Shown here: positions 23,443-32,943 of the stretch, piece by piece | Layout of the letters: every line of letters starts with the position of its first letter | Position numbering within the stretch: position 1 is the first letter of the stretch | NCBI GenBank assembly: GCA_029975915.1 | Contig: JARKOC010000371.1 | Coordinates: 124,001 to 188,000 of the forward strand | Length of the DNA: 64,000 nt | Direction of reading: 5' to 3' | From: Bryobacteraceae bacterium | Lineage (GTDB): Bacteria > Acidobacteriota > Terriglobia > Bryobacterales > Bryobacteraceae | Notes under the pieces: model-generated | What the model was told of the DNA's origin: nothing | Seen by the model: the letters and a program-made list of their open reading frames with translations, nothing else | Databases searched by the model: none | Translations under genes and position numbers: made by a program

Positions 23443-25551
23443 TCAATTCCTGCCTTTGCGAGCCTTGAGCAAGAGCGCCTGCGCCTCAACTGCCTTGCTT
23501 TTCTCCGGCCGGGATGCCCGTTCGTAGCCGCCCTGACTGTTCATGACGCGCGCCTTCACGTTGTCCTCGCGGTAAACCTTCAACACATTGTCCTTGATTG
23601 CCCGCACCAGGGTACGCTTCAACACCGGGAACAGCGCCTCCACCCTCCTGTTGATGTTTCGCGGCATCAGGTCGGCCGAGCCGAGGTAGATTTCTTCCTT
23701 GCCGCCATTGCGGAAGTAGAAGATCCGCGTGTGTTCCAGAAACCGCCCCACGATGCTCGTCACTCTGATACGCTCGCTGACGCCCTGAATGCCCGGCCGC
23801 AAGCAGCAGATGCCGCGGCAGATTAACTCGATGTCCACCCCAGCTTGTGACGCCTCATACAGCAAGCGAATGATCCGCTGGTCCACTAGTGCGTTCATCT
23901 TGAAGATCAGACGCGCTTCGTGCCCCGCTTTTGCATGTTCAATCTCCCGGCGGATCATCTGCTCGAACTTCTCCCGCAGGTTCACCGGCGCCACGAGCAG
24001 TTGCCGGTAGTCACCTTTGGCCGAGTACCCGGTGAGGTAGTTGAACAAATCGGTCGCGTCCGCGCCGAACTCCTCGGCGCAGGTAAACAGTCCCATGTCG
24101 GTGTAGAGCTGCGCCGTCACAGCGTTGTAGTTGCCTGTGGAAAGGTGGACGTAGCGGCGGATCTTGTCTCCCTCCTTTCTGACGATCAGCAGCACTTTTG
24201 AATGCACTTTGACGCCAGGGAAGCCATACACAACATGGACGCCCACGCGTTCCAATGCCCGCGCCCACTCGATATTGCTCTCCTCGTCGAAGCGCGCCTT
24301 CAACTCCACCATCGCCGCCACCTGTTTGCCGTCCTCGCATGCGTCCATGAGTGCTTTTACAACAGGCGAATTCGGCCCGACGCGATACAGCGTCATCTTG
24401 ATGGCCAGCACTTGAGGATCCTTGGCGGCGCTCGTGATGAGGTCCACCACGGTTTGGAAAGAGTCGAACGGGTGGTGGATCAGGATGTCCGATCGCCGGA
24501 TTGCCGTGAAGAGGTCTTCCTTCTTTCTCACGCCCTTGAATGGAGCAGGGGTGAAATGCGGGTATTTCAAGTCCGGCCGGTCAACAGAAGAGATCGCCCG
24601 GAGCCGGCTGAGCGACAGGGGGCCGTTGATCCGGTAGACCTCCGTTTCATCGATCTCAAGATTCGTCCGCAGCAACTCCAGGATTGAGCCCGGCATCGTT
24701 TGCTGGACCTTCAGCCGGACCACGGCGCCAAATCGCCTCTGCTGCACGCCCTCCTCCACCGTCTCCAGCAGGTCGCCCGATTCCAGCTCCTGTATTTCCA
24801 TCTCCGCGTCGCGTGTCACGTGGAAAAGGTGGGACTCGATCACCTCCATGCCGGGAAACAACTTCTCCATGTATCCCTGGATCAGGTCCTCAATCCAGCA
24901 CAAGGTCACGTGCCGGCGCATCGAGCGCCCACGCGGACCACCCAGATTCACCAGTTGGGGAAGCGTATCGGGCACTTTCACCCTGGCGAACCGCTCCTCT
25001 CCGTTCGTTCCCCGGATGACGATGGAAAAGTTCAGACTTAGATTGGAAATGTGCGGGAATGGCCGGCCTGGGTCTACCGCCAACGGCGTCAATACCGGAT
25101 AGATCGTCTCGTCAAAGTACTTCCGGGCGGCCCGCTTTTCGACTTCGTCCAGCTTGGCGAAGCTCTTGATTTCGATCCCGGCCTGCCGCAGCTCCTCCAC
25201 TAACGCCCGGCGGCACTCGTGCGCATCCTCCATGATTCGCTCATACTCTTCGCGAATCGCGTCCAACTGCTGGCCCGGCGGCATCCCGTCAGGGCCCGTG
25301 TCGACAATGCCCGACTCCACCTGGTTCAATAGTCCAGCCACCCTGACCATAAAGAACTCGTCGAGGTTTGACCCGACAATCGACAGAAACTTCACCCGTT
25401 CAATCAGCGGGTTGCTCTCGTCCTGCGCCTCTTCCAAAACGCGGCGCTGGAACGCAAGCAGGCTCAGTTCTCTGTTCACATAGAGCGATGGGTGGTTCAG
25501 GCCGGTGGCTTTGACCGTCTTTCGCACCCTCTGACGCGCAATTCCGGGCAT
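23443..25551 (-). CDS. ppk1: Polyphosphate kinase 1
   Basis: Reversibly transfers the gamma-phosphate of ATP to polyphosphate. The 702-residue length is usual for the family. The N-terminal domain has YVNRELSLLAFQRRVLEEA and NLDEFFMVRVAG; the head domain and two phospholipase-D-like C-terminal domains follow, with the autophosphorylated His region around RYVHLSTGNYNAVTAQLYTD and the second-half LMPRNINRRVEALFP. The ATG at 25551 follows GAGAGGA and a TACATT hexamer (25567-25572). It is the first gene of a three-gene unit with an EF-hand hydrolase-like protein and a coiled-coil protein. Confidence 0.95.
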   Translation of the reverse strand: MPGIARQRVRKTVKATGLNHPSLYVNRELSLLAFQRRVLEEAQDESNPLIERVKFLSIVGSNLDEFFMVRVAGLLNQVESGIVDTGPDGMPPGQQLDAIREEYERIMEDAHECRRALVEELRQAGIEIKSFAKLDEVEKRAARKYFDETIYPVLTPLAVDPGRPFPHISNLSLNFSIVIRGTNGEERFARVKVPDTLPQLVNLGGPRGRSMRRHVTLCWIEDLIQGYMEKLFPGMEVIESHLFHVTRDAEMEIQELESGDLLETVEEGVQQRRFGAVVRLKVQQTMPGSILELLRTNLEIDETEVYRINGPLSLSRLRAISSVDRPDLKYPHFTPAPFKGVRKKEDLFTAIRRSDILIHHPFDSFQTVVDLITSAAKDPQVLAIKMTLYRVGPNSPVVKALMDACEDGKQVAAMVELKARFDEESNIEWARALERVGVHVVYGFPGVKVHSKVLLIVRKEGDKIRRYVHLSTGNYNAVTAQLYTDMGLFTCAEEFGADATDLFNYLTGYSAKGDYRQLLVAPVNLREKFEQMIRREIEHAKAGHEARLIFKMNALVDQRIIRLLYEASQAGVDIELICRGICCLRPGIQGVSERIRVTSIVGRFLEHTRIFYFRNGGKEEIYLGSADLMPRNINRRVEALFPVLKRTLVRAIKDNVLKVYREDNVKARVMNSQGGYERASRPEKSKAVEAQALLLKARKGRN

Positions 25552-25593
25552 GGCGTGGTTCCTCTCAATGTAGCAACCCGCGCGCCCATCCGC

Positions 25594-26709
<1,116 letters not shown>

Positions 26710-27522
26710 TTAGGCGAATTCAGGGCCTGTGATCGCGAAGTTGAGTCCCGCATCGAACACGGGCGCCTGGCCCAGGCTCATCCTCAAGAATGGCCTCTGC
26801 TTGATGAAGCCCAGTCCCTCAAGTGCTGATTCGTGTTCCACCGGCGCGTCCACAACAACTTCGCGGCTGCATTTCGCCATGGCGGCCCTGAGCAGCCTCC
26901 CGGCTGAGTTCGCCGACCGCGCCACGATCGGCCCGATATGATCGAACCTGTAGCCGCGGCGTCCAAAGCAATACCCGTCTCCCGCCGACATTGCCAGATC
27001 CGGCGCTCCTTCGGCCAGCCACCGCAGCAGCGTCTCCCGGTCCGCGCCAAACGCCTCCCGGTCGAGTTTCAGAATCCAGCGCCAATCATCGGCGCTCACC
27101 GCCGGGCACGGTTCCGCCGCAAACTCCCCCGCTGGCCTTTCATATCTGGCCAAAGGAAACTCCTCTTTGAATCCCAACGGCCGGTAGACCCGCTCACCGG
27201 CCGGCGTGGCGTCCAATCGGATCGAGTTGCGGCCTTCCAGGAGGCGGATCGACTCCACCAGCAGCCTCGTTCCGATCCCTTGCCCCCTGCACTCCGGATC
27301 AACCAGCACCATCGCGATCCAGGCGAACTCTTCCCCGTAATCCAGCGTGGCGGACGTTCCCACCACCCGCCCCTCTCGCTCTTCCACCAGACACCCAGCC
27401 CTTGTCTGTTCGACGAAGAATCGCCAGTCCCGATCCACCTGATTCCACTTCGCCGCCCGGCACAGTTCCAGCCCGCGCCCGATATCGTTCAATGTCATCC
27501 GCCGCATCTTATGTTCGCTCAT
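26710..27522 (-). CDS. GNAT-family N-acetyltransferase, two-domain
   Basis: A 270-residue protein. The N-terminal GNAT domain (about 1-140) holds the acetyl-CoA loop in MVLVDPECRGQGIGTRLLVESI, where the R/Q-x-x-G-x-G/A pattern is clear. The C-terminal half (about 145-265) matches the extension seen in a group of GNAT proteins in which a second, degenerate fold follows (GDGYCFGRRGYRFDHIGPI). The start overlaps the GH16 stop by ATGA, so the two are cotranscribed. The acceptor substrate is unknown. Confidence 0.85.
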   Translation of the reverse strand: MSEHKMRRMTLNDIGRGLELCRAAKWNQVDRDWRFFVEQTRAGCLVEEREGRVVGTSATLDYGEEFAWIAMVLVDPECRGQGIGTRLLVESIRLLEGRNSIRLDATPAGERVYRPLGFKEEFPLARYERPAGEFAAEPCPAVSADDWRWILKLDREAFGADRETLLRWLAEGAPDLAMSAGDGYCFGRRGYRFDHIGPIVARSANSAGRLLRAAMAKCSREVVVDAPVEHESALEGLGFIKQRPFLRMSLGQAPVFDAGLNFAITGPEFA

Positions 27523-28304
27523 GGCCTCTTCTCGTAGACCCTGACATAGTCAATCTCCATCGCCTGCGGAAAGACGCTCTCGTCCACGCCCTGCCTTCCG
27601 CCCCAGTTCCCGCCGACCGCGATGTTCATCAGCAGTTTGAATGGAACGTCGAACGGCCACGCCTCCCGGCCCGCGCCCTCGTCGGCAAACGAAAAGTAGG
27701 ACTTGCCGTCCACCATGATCTCGATCTTGCCCGGCTTCCAGTCCAAGGCGTAGACGTGGAACTCGCCGGTGGCATCCGGCACCGCGACCTGTTTGCCTTT
27801 CTGCGTCCCCTTCACATGATTGTAGGCGCCTGTGTGGACTGTGCCATGCACCACACCTTCGTCGTAACCTACATGCTCCATGATGTCGATCTCTCCGCAC
27901 AGCGGCCATCGCGGCCCGGTTCCGTCCCAGTGGCTCGACGGCAACATCCACAGCGCCGGCCACGTCCCCCGCCCCTTCGGCAGTTTGGCCCGGATCTCGA
28001 TGTAGCCGTACCTCCACCCCGCCTTCGACACCATCCTCGCCGACGTATACTCCTTGCCCTCGTGATTCTCCTTCCTCACCGTAATCCGTAGTACGCCGCC
28101 CTTCACCTCTGCGTTCTCGATCCGGCCGGCCCGGTAGAATTGAAGTTCCCGGTTGCCCCACCCGTGGCCGCCGACGTCATAGGTCCATTTCGCCGCGTCC
28201 GGCAGCCCGTCTTTGTCGAACTCATCGGACCACACCGGCGTTGTTTGCGCCGCCGCAGGAATGGCGAGCGCGAAGAGAATCGGGAACGCGGCTATGGATC
28301 TCAT
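27519..28304 (-). CDS. Secreted GH16 glycoside hydrolase (laminarinase-type)
   Basis: A 261-residue exported beta-glucanase (signal peptide 1-20). The GH16 catalytic signature is GEIDIMEH with nucleophile Glu138, assisting Asp140 and acid/base Glu143. WPALWMLP and the metal-site region around GRGTW agree with bacterial endo-1,3(4)-beta-glucanases. Length and single-domain layout are normal. It begins 9 nt after a TAGAAT hexamer and diverges from the OPT transporter gene. The GNAT gene is coupled by ATGA. Likely substrates are beta-1,3-glucans such as laminarin or fungal wall glucan. Confidence 0.9.
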   Translation of the reverse strand: MRSIAAFPILFALAIPAAAQTTPVWSDEFDKDGLPDAAKWTYDVGGHGWGNRELQFYRAGRIENAEVKGGVLRITVRKENHEGKEYTSARMVSKAGWRYGYIEIRAKLPKGRGTWPALWMLPSSHWDGTGPRWPLCGEIDIMEHVGYDEGVVHGTVHTGAYNHVKGTQKGKQVAVPDATGEFHVYALDWKPGKIEIMVDGKSYFSFADEGAGREAWPFDVPFKLLMNIAVGGNWGGRQGVDESVFPQAMEIDYVRVYEKRP

Positions 28305-28313
28305 CGCGCCCCC

Positions 28314-28319
28314 ATTCTA
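28314..28319 (-). promoter_or_regulatory. -10 element, probably leaderless, of the GH16 gene
   Basis: TAGAAT on the minus strand, 9 nt before the ATG at 28304, with no Shine-Dalgarno sequence between them. The divergent OPT gene has its own short-spaced hexamer on the other side of this 61-nt gap. Confidence 0.45.
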
Positions 28320-28351
28320 TGTCACCGCACCGGCGGCTTGACCCGTCGCGC

Positions 28352-28357
28352 TAAACT
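28352..28357 (+). promoter_or_regulatory. -10 element, probably leaderless, of the OPT transporter gene
   Basis: TAAACT followed by 8 nt and then the GTG at 28366. The spacing would put the first transcribed base at or near GTG, which is the evidence I used for this start codon. Confidence 0.4.
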
Positions 28358-28365
28358 CATCCCAA

Positions 28366-30378
28366 GTGCAGCCAAACCCGACCTCCCCACACGAGATGAC
28401 CCTCAAGGCCGTTTTGCTTGGCCTTTTTCTCGCCTTCGTCTTCGGCTCCGCCAACGCCTATCTGGGCATGAAGGCCGGCCAGACCGTGGCCGCCACCATT
28501 CCGGCTGCCGTCATAGCCATGGCCTTGTTCCGAATGAAAGGCATCCGCGGCGGCGTTCTCGAACAAAACATCGCCCGCACCGCCGCCAGCGTGGGCGAAG
28601 CTCTGGTCGCCGGCGCCATCTTCACGCTGCCTGCATTCATCCTCGTCGAAGTCGACGGCGTCCGGCTATGGTCCAATCTCCGCGCACATTACTGGGACGC
28701 CACCGTCATCCTTCTCGCTGGCGGTCTCGCAGGCATCTTTTTTATCATTCTTCTCCGCAAACCGCTGGTCTCAGACCCTTCGCTCCCCTGGCCGGAGTCT
28801 GTCGCCTCGGCGGAAATCGTCAAAGCCGGCCAGGACTCCGGTTCCGCGCCACGCCTCATCTTTGGCGGCATGGCGTTGGGCGGCATCATCCAGATTCTCA
28901 AATCCGACAAGGGCATCCAGATTTTCCGCGAATTCGCCGAGGGCTTCATCCAATTCCCTAAGAGCGTCATCCGCCACTTCGACTACTCGAAAACCCCCAT
29001 CGGTTCGGTTGAACACACAGGCGGCCTCGCCTGGACCACGCCTGCGCTGTCGCCTGCTTTGCTCGGCATCGGCTACATCATTGGGCCCGAACTCGCCTCC
29101 ATCACCGTCTCCGGCGGCATCCTCGCCTGGTGGGTCCTGATACCCCTGCTCCTCTTCTTCGACCCCGACTTCGCCGCTCGAATCTCCACCACTGACCACG
29201 GCATCGCCTCCTATACCCTTTGGTACAACGTCGTCCGGCCCGTCGCCGTCGGCATGATGCTGGTCGGCGCGGCATCGACCATGTTTCGAATGCGCAAGTC
29301 CATCGTCCAATCCCTGCGCGGCGCGTTCCGCCCTGCCACCCACATTGCGGCGCAGGGCCGCACGGAGCGTGACATCCCGGCGCGCTGGATCATCCTCTCG
29401 CTCGCCATCCTTTTCATCCCCATCACCGCCATCTACTACGGCTTTACAGGTGGCTGGACCTCCGCCATCGTTGCAGCCGCCATCATGGGCGGCGCCGGGT
29501 TTCTTTTGTCAGCCGTCGGCGGTTATCTGGTCGGTCTTGTCGGCAGTTCGAATCAGCCGCTTTCCGGTCTCACGCTCTCCGCGCTCGTCCTTGCCGCCCT
29601 GCTCCTTCTCGCCATGGGCGTCCGTGGCGCATCCGGGGTCGCGGCCGTACTCGGTGTCGCCGCGGTGGTGGCAGTTGCCGTTTCGGTCTCAGGCTCGATG
29701 ATTCAGGACTTGAAGGCTGGCCACATCCTGGGCGGTACCCCCTGGAAGATGCAGCTTGTTGAAATCGTCGCCGTCATCTCACTTTCGTTCTTTTTGATGG
29801 GTCCCATCATCGCCCTTCATGAAGCCAACCTAGCCACCGGCGGCATCGGCGGCCGCGCCCTGCCCGCACCTCAAGCCGGCCTGATGGCTCAACTGTCGAA
29901 GGGAATCGTTGGCGGTGACATGGCTTGGGGGCTGCTCGCCATCGGAGCGGCGTTCGGCGTCGCACTATTGCTGTGCGGAGCCAAGGCGATGATGCTGGTC
30001 GCCGTCGGTATGTACCTGCCCTTCGACACCAGCTCCGCCATCTTCGCTGGCGGCGTCATTCAATGGTTCGGGTCGCGCGTCATGGCCCGTCTGGACGACG
30101 CGCGCCGCCGCAAAGCCGAGGATGCGGGTACCTTGCTCGCCTCTGGACTCATCGCCGGCGAAGCCATCGTCGGCATCCTGCTTGCCGTACTCTTCCTGAC
30201 GGGCATCCAATCTCTCACCCACGCCTTCACCGGCTTCGATGCACTACCGTTCTATCCCGCTTGGGGCAGTTGGCTCTCACTTGCCGCTTTCGCTACTCTG
30301 GCTTGGCTTCTGATTTGGATCCCCCTCCGCCGAGCGAAATCAGAAACGTCTGCAGGATCTGAGGCGCGGGAACCGTAG
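28366..30378 (+). CDS. OPT-family oligopeptide transporter
   Basis: A 670-residue inner-membrane importer with about fifteen hydrophobic segments. The N-terminus contains the family FVFGSANAYLGMKAGQTVAATIPAAVIAMAL region, cut here to its recognisable parts NAYLGMKAGQ and TIPAAVIAM; later NQPLSGLTLS and MYLPFDTSSAIFAGG are typical of bacterial OPT members. OPT proteins bring in small peptides or metal-peptide complexes by proton symport. The GTG at 28366 is supported by a -10 hexamer 8 nt away; an ATG at 28396 would also be possible. The last 86 nt overlap the YkgJ gene on the opposite strand. Confidence 0.9.
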   Translation: MQPNPTSPHEMTLKAVLLGLFLAFVFGSANAYLGMKAGQTVAATIPAAVIAMALFRMKGIRGGVLEQNIARTAASVGEALVAGAIFTLPAFILVEVDGVRLWSNLRAHYWDATVILLAGGLAGIFFIILLRKPLVSDPSLPWPESVASAEIVKAGQDSGSAPRLIFGGMALGGIIQILKSDKGIQIFREFAEGFIQFPKSVIRHFDYSKTPIGSVEHTGGLAWTTPALSPALLGIGYIIGPELASITVSGGILAWWVLIPLLLFFDPDFAARISTTDHGIASYTLWYNVVRPVAVGMMLVGAASTMFRMRKSIVQSLRGAFRPATHIAAQGRTERDIPARWIILSLAILFIPITAIYYGFTGGWTSAIVAAAIMGGAGFLLSAVGGYLVGLVGSSNQPLSGLTLSALVLAALLLLAMGVRGASGVAAVLGVAAVVAVAVSVSGSMIQDLKAGHILGGTPWKMQLVEIVAVISLSFFLMGPIIALHEANLATGGIGGRALPAPQAGLMAQLSKGIVGGDMAWGLLAIGAAFGVALLLCGAKAMMLVAVGMYLPFDTSSAIFAGGVIQWFGSRVMARLDDARRRKAEDAGTLLASGLIAGEAIVGILLAVLFLTGIQSLTHAFTGFDALPFYPAWGSWLSLAAFATLAWLLIWIPLRRAKSETSAGSEAREP

Positions 30379-31051
30379 CCTCGCCCGCGCTGCCCTTCCA
30401 TTCCGGCAGCAGCGTCATCACGACAAACTCCGGCTCGACTTCTCTTTCGCCCGAGCCCAGCCGGTACAGCGCCTGCGCCGGTGCTCCCTTAAGTTGCACC
30501 ATCTTCACCGACTCCGGCGTCGGCTTGGCGCAATTTTCCGCCGGCGACGTGACCAGGTACTCGCGGCACCGCATCGGCCTGTGCTCATAGATCGAACACG
30601 ACTCATCTTCAAGGAACGGGCAGGGCACCCCCAGCGCAAAGTACTGCAACGCAAGCTCCCTGCGCTCGTTCTCATCGGTTAGCTTTCCGATGCCCCGCAT
30701 CCCCTCAATCAACCCGCTCTCCTGCATCCGCCTCATCGCATCCGCGAACCGCGCCTCCACCCTCACCCGTCTCTCCCACTCCATGCCCGCTACCAGCCTC
30801 AACAAAATCTCCGCCTCGTGCACGCTGATGGGCACCGGCTGCCTGCAGCAGGCGCCGCAGCCAGCCTTGCAGGTGATCGTCCGCCCCTCCGCCACCGCTT
30901 CGTCCACGGCGTTGTCGACCACCAACTCAGCTACCGCATTCATGACCGGTAACAATTCGGTCACCTTTACCGGCCCATTCGGCAGCCGCATGTCGCACTT
31001 ATATTCGTTCTGACCCAGCCGCAATGTAAATGTCGCTGTCCCGGTGCCCAT
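30293..31051 (-). CDS. YkgJ-family cysteine-cluster protein, copy 1
   Basis: A 252-residue protein of the YkgJ / Fe-S or zinc-chelating family. The cysteine set is CKAGCGACC, then CPFLEDESCSIY, MRCREY and a last Cys in PAENC. Roughly half its residues match the neighbouring copy (31240-31995), including the start region and C-terminal PAPQILQTFL, so the pair is a tandem duplication. The function is not known; the family binds metal and some members act in metal-centre maturation. The 3' end overlaps the OPT gene convergently. Confidence 0.82.
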   Translation of the reverse strand: MGTGTATFTLRLGQNEYKCDMRLPNGPVKVTELLPVMNAVAELVVDNAVDEAVAEGRTITCKAGCGACCRQPVPISVHEAEILLRLVAGMEWERRVRVEARFADAMRRMQESGLIEGMRGIGKLTDENERRELALQYFALGVPCPFLEDESCSIYEHRPMRCREYLVTSPAENCAKPTPESVKMVQLKGAPAQALYRLGSGEREVEPEFVVMTLLPEWKGSAGEATVPAPQILQTFLISLGGGGSKSEAKPE

Positions 31052-31059
31052 GAGAATTG

Positions 31060-31065
31060 ACGATA
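31060..31065 (-). promoter_or_regulatory. -10 element, probably leaderless, of YkgJ copy 1
   Basis: TGTATCGT, 8 nt before the ATG at 31051. The same sequence with the same spacing precedes the second YkgJ copy, so the promoter was duplicated with the gene or has been kept by selection. Confidence 0.5.
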
Positions 31066-31239
31066 CACGAGGACGTGAGCGTTTTGTTGTTCTCAGTCAC
31101 AACCGCCCGGAAAAATCCTGGCCGCATGCCCGTCGTCTCCTCCCCGGACGGCGTCCAATTGCCCGCCCTCGGACCTCATTTGCCGGGAGGATCCGCTGGC
31201 TTATTCCCCTTCGGGACTGGATATCATTGAGAGCCCTCG

Positions 31240-31995
31240 CTAGTCTGGCTTGGCTATCGGCTCCGGTGCCACTCCGCCGAGCGCTGTTAGAAAAGATTGC
31301 AGGATCTTTGGCGCTGGCAGCTGCGCGCTTTCCGAGGGGCCCTGCCATTCCGGCAGCAGAATCATCGGAAACAGGTCAGGCGGGGTGCCGGAATCGCCCG
31401 CACCGATGGTGTACAACGCCTGCAACGGCGCACCCCTGAGCGGCGTCACCTCGACCGTCTCCGGCGACGGATCGGCGCAGTGTTCCGCAGGCGAGGTCAC
31501 CAGGTACTCCCGGCACCGGATCGGACGATTTTCGTAGATCGAGCACGCCTCGTTCTCGAGGAACGGGCACGCGATGCCCAGCGCGAAATACCTTCGCGCG
31601 ATCTCCCTTCGCGCCTCATCCTGCAACGGCGCAATTCGCCGCAGATCATCGAGCATCCCAGCGCCGGCGATCTTGCGCAAGGCGTCCTCAAACCGGGTCT
31701 TCACCTTCTCGCGCCTCGCCTCATCCATCCCGGAGATCACCTGGAGCAACGCTTCCGCCTCGTGCACGCTGATTGGAACCGATTGCCGGCAACACGCTCC
31801 ACATCCTGCCTTGCAAGTGACCGTGCGCCCGGCGCTCTCGGCTTCCTCGATACCGGTCTCGATCACCAGGCCGGTAATCGCGTATAGCGCCGGCAGCACA
31901 TCCGCAACCCGGACGGGCCCCTCGGGTAGTCTGAGTTCACATTTGTACTCGTTTGGGCCCAGACGTAACCTGAATGACGCGATCCCGGTCGCCAT
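31240..31995 (-). CDS. YkgJ-family cysteine-cluster protein, copy 2
   Basis: A 251-residue paralogue of the adjacent gene, with the same cysteine pattern (CKAGCGACC, CPFLENEACSIY, IRCREY, PAEHC) and the same linker. Differences cluster in the 95-140 helical region and in the loop after residue 190. The start at 31995 is set by agreement with copy 1 and by the conserved TATCGT hexamer 8 nt upstream; the frame is open ten codons further. A metal cluster is likely; the partner is unknown. Confidence 0.82.
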   Translation of the reverse strand: MATGIASFRLRLGPNEYKCELRLPEGPVRVADVLPALYAITGLVIETGIEEAESAGRTVTCKAGCGACCRQSVPISVHEAEALLQVISGMDEARREKVKTRFEDALRKIAGAGMLDDLRRIAPLQDEARREIARRYFALGIACPFLENEACSIYENRPIRCREYLVTSPAEHCADPSPETVEVTPLRGAPLQALYTIGAGDSGTPPDLFPMILLPEWQGPSESAQLPAPKILQSFLTALGGVAPEPIAKPD

Positions 31996-32003
31996 GTTGA
32001 TTG

Positions 32004-32009
32004 ACGATA
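32004..32009 (-). promoter_or_regulatory. -10 element, probably leaderless, of YkgJ copy 2
   Basis: TGTATCGT with 8 nt to the ATG at 31995. The 15 bases TCGTGTATCGTCAAT are identical in front of both YkgJ copies. Confidence 0.5.
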
Positions 32010-32046
32010 CACGAACCGACCGCAACCGGGCGTTTTTCGACGCCGC

Positions 32047-32943
32047 TCACGCCCTTGGATGCGACTCGTCGTAAACCTTCATCAGGTCCTTGAGTGACAA
32101 TTTTGTGTACTTCTGCGTCGTCGAAAGCGAGGCGTGTCCCAAAAGCTCCTGAATCGCCCTCAAGTCCGCGCCCGCCGTTAGCAGGTGCGTGGCATATGCA
32201 TGCCTCAGCGAATGCGGATGAAGCCCGGCATCGCCACTCAACGCCACAGCATACATCTTCACAATCCCGCGCGCGCCCCGGTCACTCAGCCTGCCCCCGT
32301 GGTGGTTCACGAACACCGCCGCCACGCCGGCCACTGGCGTTCGTTCTTCGATCCAAGCTTTCATCGCGGACAGAGCGCGGCGCGGCAGCGGCACTTGCCG
32401 CTCCTTTTTCCGCTTGCCGCGGACTTTCACCCAACCCTCGGTGAGATCCAAGTCCGCTAAATCCATCCCCACCGCCTCGCTGATCCGCAACCCACAGCCG
32501 TACAGCATCTCGAACAGCGCCAGATCCCGCTTCGGCATCGGCCGCTTCAGCTTGTCCGCGGCGATTTCGTCGATCAGTCCATTGGTTTGCTGCTCGGTCG
32601 GCACCTCAGGCAACTTCTGCGGCATCTTTGGCGTCGTCAGGAGCTTTGCCCGGTTCACGCCAATCCGCCCGCGCCGCAACTGGCAGTCGAACATCCCTCT
32701 GACCGCGGCCAGCTTCCGCCGGATCGTCACCTTCGACAACCCCTGGCCGTGAAGGTCCGCCAGCCATTCTCTCAACTGCCACTGGTCGAACTCCGCCGGC
32801 TCCGGCGGAGCCAATCCAGGCCGCGTGAAGTACAGTTCGAACTGCCGCAAGTCCACGCCATAGTTCCGCAACGTGTGCGCCGACGCCCCCTCGCGCGCCA
32901 ACTCGCCCAGATACTCCAGAATGGCCTCGCCCAGTGCGCTCAT
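32047..32943 (-). CDS. xerC: Tyrosine recombinase, XerC/XerD type
   Basis: A 298-residue site-specific recombinase, the normal Xer length. The N-terminal SAM-like core-binding domain spans about 1-95. The catalytic domain contains the first Arg in CGLRISEAVG, the His-x-x-Arg box in HPHSLRHAYATHLL, the second His in LGHASLSTTQKY and the nucleophile Tyr in that last segment. It follows trmFO with an ATGA overlap, a gene order also seen in Bacillus (gid-codV), which favours a housekeeping chromosome-dimer resolvase over a mobile-element integrase. I see no att-like repeats nearby. Confidence 0.85.
   Translation of the reverse strand: MSALGEAILEYLGELAREGASAHTLRNYGVDLRQFELYFTRPGLAPPEPAEFDQWQLREWLADLHGQGLSKVTIRRKLAAVRGMFDCQLRRGRIGVNRAKLLTTPKMPQKLPEVPTEQQTNGLIDEIAADKLKRPMPKRDLALFEMLYGCGLRISEAVGMDLADLDLTEGWVKVRGKRKKERQVPLPRRALSAMKAWIEERTPVAGVAAVFVNHHGGRLSDRGARGIVKMYAVALSGDAGLHPHSLRHAYATHLLTAGADLRAIQELLGHASLSTTQKYTKLSLKDLMKVYDESHPRA

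Noticed and set aside
32047..32943. Xer recombinase as marker of an integrated element.
   Set aside because: It is coupled to trmFO in a conserved housekeeping order, with no att repeats, phage genes or composition change around it.
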